DNA of 5,114 nucleotides from positions 10,729 to 15,842 of the forward strand of contig PMHI01000505.1 in NCBI GenBank assembly GCA_003156615.1, read 5' to 3'. Of this stretch, positions 1 to 5,114 are shown one piece after another. Each line of letters begins with the position of its first letter. The stretch's first letter is position 1. Source of the stretch: Acidobacteriaceae bacterium. Its GTDB lineage: Bacteria > Acidobacteriota > Terriglobia > Terriglobales > SbA1. The notes under the pieces are model-generated. The model worked only from the letters and a program-made list of their open reading frames with translations, was not told the origin of the DNA and did not search any database. The position numbers and the translations under genes were made by a program.

Positions 1-1452
1 CGCATGTTCACCATGCATGGGACGACCATGATTTTCTTTGTGGCCATGCCCGTCCTGTTCGGATTTGCCAATTACCTGGTGCCCCTGATGATCGGTGCTC
101 GCGATATGGCTTTTCCGCGCTTGAATGCCTTCAGTTTTTGGCTGTCGTTTCTGGGAGGACTTCTTCTTTATTTCAGCTTTCTCGGAGGAAGCGGCTTGTA
201 CGGCGCCGGAAACGCACCGGACGTGGGTTGGTGGTCGTACGCGCCATTGGGCGCCCGAGCCTTCTCGCCTGGTCATAGTTCCGACTATTGGACGCTAGCG
301 CTGCTCGTCTCCGGCTTTGGAAGCATTGGAACCGCGATCAATATTATTGCGACAATTCTGTGCCTGCGATGCCCGGGTATGAAGCTCAATCGTATGCCCC
401 TGCTGGCGTGGCTGAACCTTGTCATGGCAGGAATGGTTTTGCTTGCGATTACCCCCTTATCGGCCGCTCAAATCATGCTGCTCATCGATCGCTACCTGGG
501 CGGCCATTTCTTCGATACCCAGGCTGGCGGATCGGCAGTCCTCTGGATGCATTTCTTTTGGATCTTTGGACATCCGGAAGTCTACATTCTAATCATTCCT
601 TGTTTTGCCTTCATGTCGGAAATCATTCCCGTCTTTTCGCGCAAACCGATTTTCGGGTATCCGGTGATGGTCGCCGCAACCGTGTGCATCGCGTTCGTCA
701 GCATGAGCGTCTGGGCACACCATATGTTCACCATCGGAATGAACTCCTACGCCAACAGCTTTTTTACTCTCACCACGATGGCAGTCGGCGTTCCCACCGG
801 AATTAAGATTTTCAACTGGATCGGAACGATGTGGGGCGGCAGGATTCAATTCAAAACCGCGATGCTGTTCAGCATCGCATTTCTATTCCAATTTCTCATC
901 GCCGGCTTGACCGGCATCATGATGGCCTGTTCGCCGTTCGATTGGCAGCTGAGCCTTTCTTACTTTGTCGTGGCGCACTTTCACTACGTGATCGTAGGAG
1001 GAATTCTGTTCGCGCTCTTTGGCGCGTTTTATTACTGGTACCCGAAAATGACCGGTCGAATGCTGAGTGAACGCCTTGGCCAATGGCATTTCTGGCTCTT
1101 CCTCATTGGCTTTCACCTGACGTTCGACGTGATGCACATTCCGGGCATTCTGGGGATGCCACGGCGAATCTACACCTATGAGCCGGGCCGTGGCTGGGAC
1201 ACCTTGAACTTGATCGTTTCCATCGGCGCATTTATTCAAGCGGTTGCGATTCTGGTGTTCGTTGCCAACCTCATCGTTTCTTATTTCAAGGGAGCGAAGG
1301 CCGGTAACGATCCCTGGGACGCGTGGACACTGGAATGGTCGGTCACTTCACCGCCCCCTGCGTATAACTTTGCAACAGTTCCGACGGTATCGAGTCGCCG
1401 TCCCTTGTGGGACCTGAAGCATCCGGAAGATCCTGATAGCCGCTACGAGTGA
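1..1452 (+). CDS. ctaD: Cytochrome c oxidase subunit I, aa3 type (5'-truncated)
   Basis: Catalytic subunit of a proton-pumping heme-copper oxidase in the cytoplasmic membrane; reduces O2 to water. The frame is open from base 1, so the gene starts upstream; compared with known subunits about 60-100 N-terminal residues are missing. Numbering from the first codon, I see the heme a ligands His6 (MHGTTM) and His328, heme a3 ligand His326 (VAHFHY), CuB ligands His191 and His240/His241 (WAHHMF), cross-linking Tyr195 and proton-channel Glu193 (GHPEVY), D-channel Asp35 and Asn42, and K-channel Lys269. The spacing His191-His240-Lys269-His326 equals that of the Rhodobacter/Paracoccus enzymes, which places it in the A1 type rather than cbb3 or ba3. 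A C-terminal DPWD...LEWS...PPP segment is typical of bacterial CtaD. There is no fused subunit III. Odd point: the His-Asp pair eight residues before His326, which binds Mg in other oxidases, is Ser318-Leu319. Subunit II is not in the window. Confidence 0.98.
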   Translation, partial: RMFTMHGTTMIFFVAMPVLFGFANYLVPLMIGARDMAFPRLNAFSFWLSFLGGLLLYFSFLGGSGLYGAGNAPDVGWWSYAPLGARAFSPGHSSDYWTLALLVSGFGSIGTAINIIATILCLRCPGMKLNRMPLLAWLNLVMAGMVLLAITPLSAAQIMLLIDRYLGGHFFDTQAGGSAVLWMHFFWIFGHPEVYILIIPCFAFMSEIIPVFSRKPIFGYPVMVAATVCIAFVSMSVWAHHMFTIGMNSYANSFFTLTTMAVGVPTGIKIFNWIGTMWGGRIQFKTAMLFSIAFLFQFLIAGLTGIMMACSPFDWQLSLSYFVVAHFHYVIVGGILFALFGAFYYWYPKMTGRMLSERLGQWHFWLFLIGFHLTFDVMHIPGILGMPRRIYTYEPGRGWDTLNLIVSIGAFIQAVAILVFVANLIVSYFKGAKAGNDPWDAWTLEWSVTSPPPAYNFATVPTVSSRRPLWDLKHPEDPDSRYE

Positions 1453-1464
1453 AGAAGAAAGCAT

Positions 1465-2061
1465 ATGAGCGCAGCAACAACTTCATTTCCGAATAGACCA
1501 GCCGCGTGGGACCTACCCTCGCGCGGGAAAGTCGCGATGGCCGGTCTCATCATCGCCGAGTCGGCGATCTTCACGATATTTGTCGTCGCCTATCTCTTTT
1601 ATTTGGGCAAAAGCATCACGGGACCAACGCCGCGAGAAGTGCTTGAGACACCGATCTTCTACACGATCTGCCTGTTGTCCAGCAGCTTGACCATTCATTT
1701 CGCGGCGAAATGTCTGGCGCGCAGCATTACATTTGCATTCCTTGGATTGTGGTTGCTCACGATTACTCTTGGCGGCCTGTTCCTCTACGGTACGGCGCAG
1801 GAATGGCACCGCCTGATCTACGAACATGGACTAACCATCTCGACCAATCTGTTCGGAACAACGTATTACTCGCTGGTCGGCCTGCACGCCTTTCACGTCA
1901 CCGCAGGTCTGATCATACTCGCGATCGTCGCGGTGTTCGGTCTGGCTGGACGCGTCTCAGTGAAGCAGTCTGGTCGTATCGAAGTGCTTTCGATGTACTG
2001 GCATTTCGTCGATGCGGTATGGGTTGTGGTTTTCACCGTAGTTTACCTTCTTGGACGCTGA
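1465..2061 (+). CDS. ctaE: Cytochrome c oxidase subunit III, short five-helix form
   Basis: Non-catalytic integral membrane subunit that packs against subunit I and helps keep proton uptake stable. At 198 residues it is the short bacterial form, without the first two helices of the seven-helix mitochondrial type. Predicted membrane segments lie at about 24-47, 63-83, 91-112, 133-160 and 177-197. Family motifs are visible: Glu32 in AESAIF (equivalent of the conserved buried Glu of helix III), SSSLTIH at 72-78, QEW at 112-114, TNLFGTTYY at 127-135, GLHAFHV at 139-145, and YWHFVDAVW at 178-186. The ATG lies 12 bases after the ctaD stop, preceded by a purine-rich GAAGAAGAAAG stretch that can act as a ribosome site. 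Co-transcription with ctaD is nearly certain from the spacing. Nothing indicates damage. Confidence 0.96.
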   Translation: MSAATTSFPNRPAAWDLPSRGKVAMAGLIIAESAIFTIFVVAYLFYLGKSITGPTPREVLETPIFYTICLLSSSLTIHFAAKCLARSITFAFLGLWLLTITLGGLFLYGTAQEWHRLIYEHGLTISTNLFGTTYYSLVGLHAFHVTAGLIILAIVAVFGLAGRVSVKQSGRIEVLSMYWHFVDAVWVVVFTVVYLLGR

Positions 2062-2065
2062 GGAA
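2060..2065 (+). promoter_or_regulatory. Ribosome binding site fixing the start of the 2069 gene
   Basis: GAGGAA overlaps the ctaE stop codon (TGA at 2059-2061) and sits only three bases before the ATG at 2069, a short spacing. It still favours that ATG over an in-frame TTG at 2051 inside ctaE, which has no purine-rich stretch in front of it. The arrangement suggests that ribosomes finishing ctaE start the next gene. Confidence 0.6.
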
Positions 2066-2068
2066 TAT

Positions 2069-2944
2069 ATGGCAACCCGATCCGCGACAGAGCCATTGAA
2101 CGAGACTCGTGCTCCGCGCGAGATTGAAGTCCCCGCGCCAACCGCGTGGCCATTCATTTTGGCAATTGGTGTGGCTCTACTATTCGCGGGCCTTGTGACG
2201 AGCACGTCTGTCAGCTGTCTTGGCGCACTGCTGTCGCTGGCAGGGTCAGTCGGCTGGTTCCGTGAAGTTTTTCCGTACGCGCATGAAGAAGTTGTACCAA
2301 TCGTGCCGGTTGTGCCCGAAGACATTCGCTTAACGACTGCTCGGCGAGTCGTGGATCGACTGCCGATTCTTCCCGACCAATTGCGCGCTTGGCTCCCGGT
2401 CCGCACCTATCCGATCTCGGCAGGTGTGAAGGGAGGATTGGCGGGCTCCATCGCAATGGCAATATTGGCGTGCGCCTACGGCGTGCTGAAGGTCGGCAGT
2501 ATCTGGTATCCGATCAACCTGCTGGCCGCAGTTGCTTATCGGGAATCCTTAAGACTCGTTCCCGCCCAGCTGAATTCATTTCATGCGGATGCCTTCGCGA
2601 TTGCCTTTGTGCTGCACGGCGTTGTGTCGATCTTTGTGGGGGTGCTCTATGGCGCGATGTTGCCCATGTTCCCGCGCCGTCCGATTTTACTGGGAGGATT
2701 CATCGCCCCGGCGCTGTGGTCAGGGCTACTGTACACAATCCTGGGACTGCTGAATCCATTGCTCGCGAGTCGCATTGATTGGCCCTGGTTCATCGCTTCG
2801 CAAGTAGCTTTCGGAGTCGTCGCTGGATTTGTGGTCGTGCGCCAGCCGAGCTTTCCCACCCGCGAAAACATTTCGTTTGCTCTACGGGCAGGAATTGAGG
2901 CTCCGGGAATCATGCCACCACGAGAGAGCGGGGAGAACCACTAA
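2069..2944 (+). CDS. Membrane protein of oxidase cluster; subunit IV-like N-terminus plus four-helix domain
   Basis: I do not recognise this 291-residue protein as a named family. Residues 1-24 are polar and Pro/Glu/Arg-rich. Two hydrophobic segments follow at about 27-45 and 47-63, ending in GWFREVFP and a His72-Glu73-Glu74 patch; this PxPTxWP...GLV...GWF pattern recalls the small two-helix subunit IV-type proteins that follow ctaE in many bacterial oxidase operons. A soluble linker (about 77-115) leads to four more likely membrane segments at about 117-140, 175-198, 206-228 and 238-257, with a distinctive SIWYPINLLAA at 144-154. The tail is hydrophilic. No heme, metal or catalytic motif is evident. 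It lies seven bases after ctaE and shares one base with the following cytochrome c gene, so it is probably an accessory or assembly subunit of the oxidase or of an oxidase-bc assembly. That role is inferred from position only. The ATG at 2069 is preferred to TTG at 2051. Confidence 0.85.
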   Translation: MATRSATEPLNETRAPREIEVPAPTAWPFILAIGVALLFAGLVTSTSVSCLGALLSLAGSVGWFREVFPYAHEEVVPIVPVVPEDIRLTTARRVVDRLPILPDQLRAWLPVRTYPISAGVKGGLAGSIAMAILACAYGVLKVGSIWYPINLLAAVAYRESLRLVPAQLNSFHADAFAIAFVLHGVVSIFVGVLYGAMLPMFPRRPILLGGFIAPALWSGLLYTILGLLNPLLASRIDWPWFIASQVAFGVVAGFVVVRQPSFPTRENISFALRAGIEAPGIMPPRESGENH

Positions 2945-2946
2945 TG
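2932..2946 (+). promoter_or_regulatory. Ribosome binding site and stop/start overlap (TAATG)
   Basis: GGAG at 2932-2935 lies eight bases before the ATG at 2944. The stop TAA (2942-2944) shares its last A with that ATG. This is the classic layout for translational coupling and ties the membrane protein and the diheme cytochrome to similar expression. Confidence 0.75.
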
Positions 2947-3690
2947 AAGGTAAAGCGGATCAGAACTCTCCCTGCGGTCGGGGTCCTCGCCAGCTTAATG
3001 ATGCTCGCGGCTTGCAGCGCTTCGAATGGTGAACCGCAAACCAACCGGGAATCGGTTGCCCCGAGCCAGGTTTTGGACTTCGACACTCTCTACGCGCAAA
3101 ACTGTGCTGGCTGCCACGGCGCGCAAGGCCGTGGAGGAGCGTCGATTTCCCTAGCCAATCCGGTGTATCTGGCTGTCATCGATGAAACCAAAATGCGCAC
3201 CATTGTCGCCAACGGTGTCCGCGGAACATCGATGCCCGCGTTCGCGCAGCTTGCCGGGGGAATGCTGACCGAGCAGCAGATCGAGGTGATCACGAGTGGG
3301 ATCTTTTCTCGCTGGGGGCGCAAACAAGTTCTCGATGGAGCCAATCCACCCTCATACGCGGCAAAAGCCGCCGGGAATGTCGATCACGGCCAACTCGTCT
3401 TTGGAACCTACTGCGCAGCCTGCCACGGTTCTGAAGGCGGGGGAACACCCAAGGGAAGCGCTATCACGAATGATTCTTTCCTGGCGCTGGTCAGCGATCA
3501 GGCACTGCGCACGATCGTGATCACTGGCAGACCGGAATTGGGTGCACCCGACTGGCGCGGCAATGTCCCCGGACATCCAATGACCGACCAGGAAATCACA
3601 GATGTAGTGGCTTGGCTGACATCTCGGCGTGCGCAAAATCCGGGACAGCCTTATTCCGCTTTAAACTACGCGCAACACTCGGAGAAATGA
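2944..3690 (+). CDS. Diheme cytochrome c lipoprotein
   Basis: A 248-residue electron carrier anchored on the outer face of the cytoplasmic membrane. It begins with a basic stretch (KVKRIR), a hydrophobic core and a lipobox LAAC with Cys24 as the likely lipidated residue. Two cytochrome c domains follow, each with one covalent heme site: CAGCH at 54-58 and CAACH at 157-161. Domain 1 has the usual axial Met (Met97 in GTSMPAF) before a C-terminal helix. In domain 2 the equivalent position is Ala201 (ELGAPDW), although the rest of the domain, including TDQEITDVVAWL at 214-225, is well kept. Lying between the oxidase genes and the Rieske/cytochrome b genes, it most simply takes the role of cytochrome c1 or of the shuttle from the bc complex to the oxidase. 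This role is inference; the heme sites and lipobox are seen directly. The ATG is well supported by an upstream GGAG. Confidence 0.95.
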   Translation: MKVKRIRTLPAVGVLASLMMLAACSASNGEPQTNRESVAPSQVLDFDTLYAQNCAGCHGAQGRGGASISLANPVYLAVIDETKMRTIVANGVRGTSMPAFAQLAGGMLTEQQIEVITSGIFSRWGRKQVLDGANPPSYAAKAAGNVDHGQLVFGTYCAACHGSEGGGTPKGSAITNDSFLALVSDQALRTIVITGRPELGAPDWRGNVPGHPMTDQEITDVVAWLTSRRAQNPGQPYSALNYAQHSEK

Positions 3691-3691
3691 G

Positions 3692-4261
3692 ATGTCGACT
3701 AAGCCTGTGACGGCCCCTCCCGCTGAAGCTAGCCTTTCGCGACGTGGATTCTTCATGAAGCTGGGAATTTTGTTCAACGGAGTCGCTGCGCTCGTGTTGG
3801 CTCTGCCGGTTGCACGTTTTCTTTTTTCCTCCATCACTCGTGGTCGCGGGAATGGCTATCTTTCGTGGGTGGGCCTGGGAGACGTCGGTCAGTTTCCTGA
3901 GGGAGAGACGCGGCTGGCGACCTTTCGCAATCCCCTGGTCATGCCAACCGACGGAAAGACCGTAGACACAGCGTGCTGGGTGCGCCGCGTCGCGGGCGAT
4001 CAATTTCAGGTGTTTGCCATCAACTGTGCCCACCTTGGCTGCCCGGTCCGCTGGTTCCCTCAATCTGGTCTTTTTATGTGTCCCTGTCACGGGGGTGCGT
4101 ATTACCGGGATGGATCGCGCGCATCCGGGCCACCGGAACGCGGGCTCTTTGAATATCCATACAAAATCGAAAAAGGAGTGCTCACGATTGACGCCGGACA
4201 GCTGCCAACCCCCGGCGATCCAGTGGCAAGTCTGAGTTCGGAGAAACCGCCATGCGCGTGA
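3692..4261 (+). CDS. qcrA: Rieske [2Fe-2S] protein of the cytochrome bc complex
   Basis: A 189-residue iron-sulfur subunit that takes an electron from quinol at the Qo site and passes it to the c-type cytochrome. The N-terminus has a twin-arginine motif (SRRGFF, 16-21) before a hydrophobic segment at about 26-46, fitting Tat export of a folded protein that stays anchored by its uncleaved helix. The cluster boxes are intact: CAHLGC at 112-117 (Cys112, His114) and CPCH at 130-133 (Cys132, His133), with Cys117 and Cys130 placed to form the usual disulfide. The GPPERGLFEYP stretch near 146-156 matches the conserved Pro loop. The Ser that normally follows CPCHG is Gly135, while the later Tyr (Tyr137) is kept; this fits a lower-potential, menaquinol-type Rieske centre. 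The start is one base after the previous stop, with GGAG at 3681-3684 seven bases before it. The 3' end overlaps the cytochrome b gene by ten bases. Confidence 0.97.
   Translation: MSTKPVTAPPAEASLSRRGFFMKLGILFNGVAALVLALPVARFLFSSITRGRGNGYLSWVGLGDVGQFPEGETRLATFRNPLVMPTDGKTVDTACWVRRVAGDQFQVFAINCAHLGCPVRWFPQSGLFMCPCHGGAYYRDGSRASGPPERGLFEYPYKIEKGVLTIDAGQLPTPGDPVASLSSEKPPCA
4240..4261 (+). promoter_or_regulatory. Ribosome binding site and ten-base overlap setting the cytochrome b start
   Basis: GGAG at 4240-4243 lies inside the Rieske gene, eight bases before an ATG at 4252. The Rieske stop (4259-4261) comes after that ATG in another frame. The good spacing supports 4252 as the start and suggests that the two subunits are translated in a coupled way. 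Confidence 0.75.
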
Positions 4262-5114
4262 TCAAGAAGATCGGCGAATGGTTCGATCATCGTTTGCAAC
4301 TCGCGGCACCGATTCGTGAGGCCGTGGAACATCCCGTACCGCGCAACACAGCGAGCTGGTTCTACGTCTTTGGCAGCGCCGCTCTCACCGTATTTATTCT
4401 GCAACTGGTCACCGGAATTCTATTGGCGCTTATTTATGTACCCTCGGCCGGCGAAGCATGGAGCAGCCTGCAGGCCCTGAATCATCAGGTCGCTCTTGGC
4501 TGGTTCATTCGCGCCATGCACGGATGGGGCTCCAACTTCATGGTCGCCGTCGTCCTGATTCATATGGTGCAGGTGTTTCTCTTTGGAGCGTACAAATTTC
4601 CCCGCGAACTGACTTGGATTATCGGCGTATTTCTGTTGTTGATGACTCTTGGCATGGCATTTAGCGGTCAAGTCTTGCGCTTCGATCAGGACGCCTACTG
4701 GGGGCTGGGAATCGGAGCGTCGATTGCCAGCCGTGTTCCCATCCTCGGTCCTTTTATCGTGAAGCTAATGCTGGGCGGCCCCATCATCGCAGGTGCAACT
4801 CTCTCCCGGTTTTTTGCTTTGCACGTATTCGTAATTCCCGGGCTGCTGATCGGGTTCGTCGGCCTCCACGTGTTGATGGTGTTGAAGCTGGGTATCAACG
4901 AATGGCCGATGCCGGGACGCATCGTAAGGCGAGCGACCTATGAAGCTGAGTATCACGCTTTAACGAAGAAGGATGGCGCCCCATTTGTCCCCTACGCGAT
5001 CTGGAAAGACATGTTCTTTGCGGCGTTCATCATTCTTGCAGTCGCCGCATGCGCCTTCTATTTTGGTCCGTTCGGCCCGACTGGCCAGCCTGACCCGACA
5101 ATCATCCAAACCGC
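4252..5114 (+). CDS. qcrB: Cytochrome b of the bc complex (3'-truncated)
   Basis: Integral diheme subunit that oxidises quinol at Qo and reduces quinone at Qi. There is no stop before the window ends; 287 codons are visible. Likely helices: A about 36-62, B 84-110, C 121-142, D 188-210, E 252-271. The four heme ligands are His90 and His104 in helix B (13 residues between) and His191 and His206 in helix D (14 residues between, as in cytochrome b6 and Bacillus QcrB, not the 13 of mitochondrial cytochrome b). RAMHGWG (87-93) and TLSRFFALH (183-191) are well conserved. The reading frame continues through a linker into a subunit IV-like part (PFVPYAIWKD at 244-253, then helix E), so the protein is not split after helix D. 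The PEWY-type Qo motif would lie just past the window. Oddities are GQVLRFDQ (139-146) where GYxLPWxQ is usual, and no Cys near residue 39 where Bacillus-type proteins bind an extra heme. Confidence 0.96.
   Translation, partial: MRVIKKIGEWFDHRLQLAAPIREAVEHPVPRNTASWFYVFGSAALTVFILQLVTGILLALIYVPSAGEAWSSLQALNHQVALGWFIRAMHGWGSNFMVAVVLIHMVQVFLFGAYKFPRELTWIIGVFLLLMTLGMAFSGQVLRFDQDAYWGLGIGASIASRVPILGPFIVKLMLGGPIIAGATLSRFFALHVFVIPGLLIGFVGLHVLMVLKLGINEWPMPGRIVRRATYEAEYHALTKKDGAPFVPYAIWKDMFFAAFIILAVAACAFYFGPFGPTGQPDPTIIQT

Noticed and set aside
288..806. 172-codon plus-strand frame overlapping ctaD
   Set aside because: Shadow of the conserved oxidase frame; the translation is rich in Arg/His/Ser without domain character, and all oxidase motifs are in the other frame.
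883..1239. 118-codon open frame on the minus strand inside ctaD
   Set aside because: It lies wholly opposite a strongly conserved subunit I region, its translation is polar and low in recognisable motifs, and no ribosome site or partner gene supports it. The same applies to the other minus-strand frames at 589-849, 1513-1827, 1957-2406, 3352-3636 and 3596-4090.
1450..1464. Possible promoter or terminator between ctaD and ctaE
   Set aside because: Only 12 bases separate the genes and there is no inverted repeat or room for promoter elements; the stretch is best read as a ribosome site.
2051..2068. TTG start for the membrane protein, adding six residues
   Set aside because: It would overlap ctaE and has no ribosome binding sequence, whereas the ATG at 2069 has GAGGAA just upstream.
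2944..5114. Alternative complex III (Act-type) instead of a bc complex
   Set aside because: Two c-type heme sites and lipoprotein anchoring also occur in alternative complex III, but the following genes are a clear Rieske protein and a cytochrome b with all four heme histidines, which that complex lacks.

Overview
The window is a single, tightly packed, all-plus-strand respiratory gene cluster. It holds the end of a heme-copper cytochrome c oxidase module followed by a cytochrome bc (b6f-like) quinol:cytochrome c oxidoreductase module. Six genes fill it end to end. The largest gap between genes is 12 bases and several genes overlap or nearly touch, so no non-coding stretch is long enough to hold a promoter-sized region, an RNA gene or a mobile element. 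I saw no tRNA, rRNA, CRISPR, insertion sequence, or intergenic terminator.

Layout: (1) 1-1452, cytochrome c oxidase subunit I (ctaD), missing its N-terminus because the window begins inside it. (2) 1465-2061, a short five-helix subunit III (ctaE). (3) 2069-2944, an unfamiliar membrane protein with a two-helix N-terminal part reminiscent of small oxidase subunit IV proteins and a four-helix C-terminal part. (4) 2944-3690, a diheme cytochrome c lipoprotein. (5) 3692-4261, a Rieske iron-sulfur protein. (6) 4252-5114, cytochrome b, running off the right edge.

How they work together: cytochrome b and the Rieske protein would oxidise quinol and pass electrons to a membrane-anchored c-type cytochrome, most simply the diheme lipoprotein encoded next to them. 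That cytochrome (or one fused to subunit II, which is not in the window and probably lies upstream) would feed the proton-pumping aa3-type oxidase. Shared transcription suggests that the two complexes are made together and may associate.

Organism: a Gram-negative, moderately GC-rich bacterium using an aerobic chain. A Rieske protein with Gly in place of the potential-raising Ser, the b6-like histidine spacing in cytochrome b, and the bacterial (Bacillus/Deinococcus-like) flavour of subunit I suggest a menaquinone user. Acidobacteriota is my best guess from recollection of similar clusters, but this is not proven by the sequence.

The families are known ones. The interesting points are substitutions at normally conserved sites: loss of the His-Asp pair of the Mg site in subunit I, loss of the expected axial Met of the second heme, Ser to Gly in the Rieske box, and Arg-Phe in the cytochrome b cd loop. 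The unassigned membrane protein at the junction of the two modules is the least explained gene.
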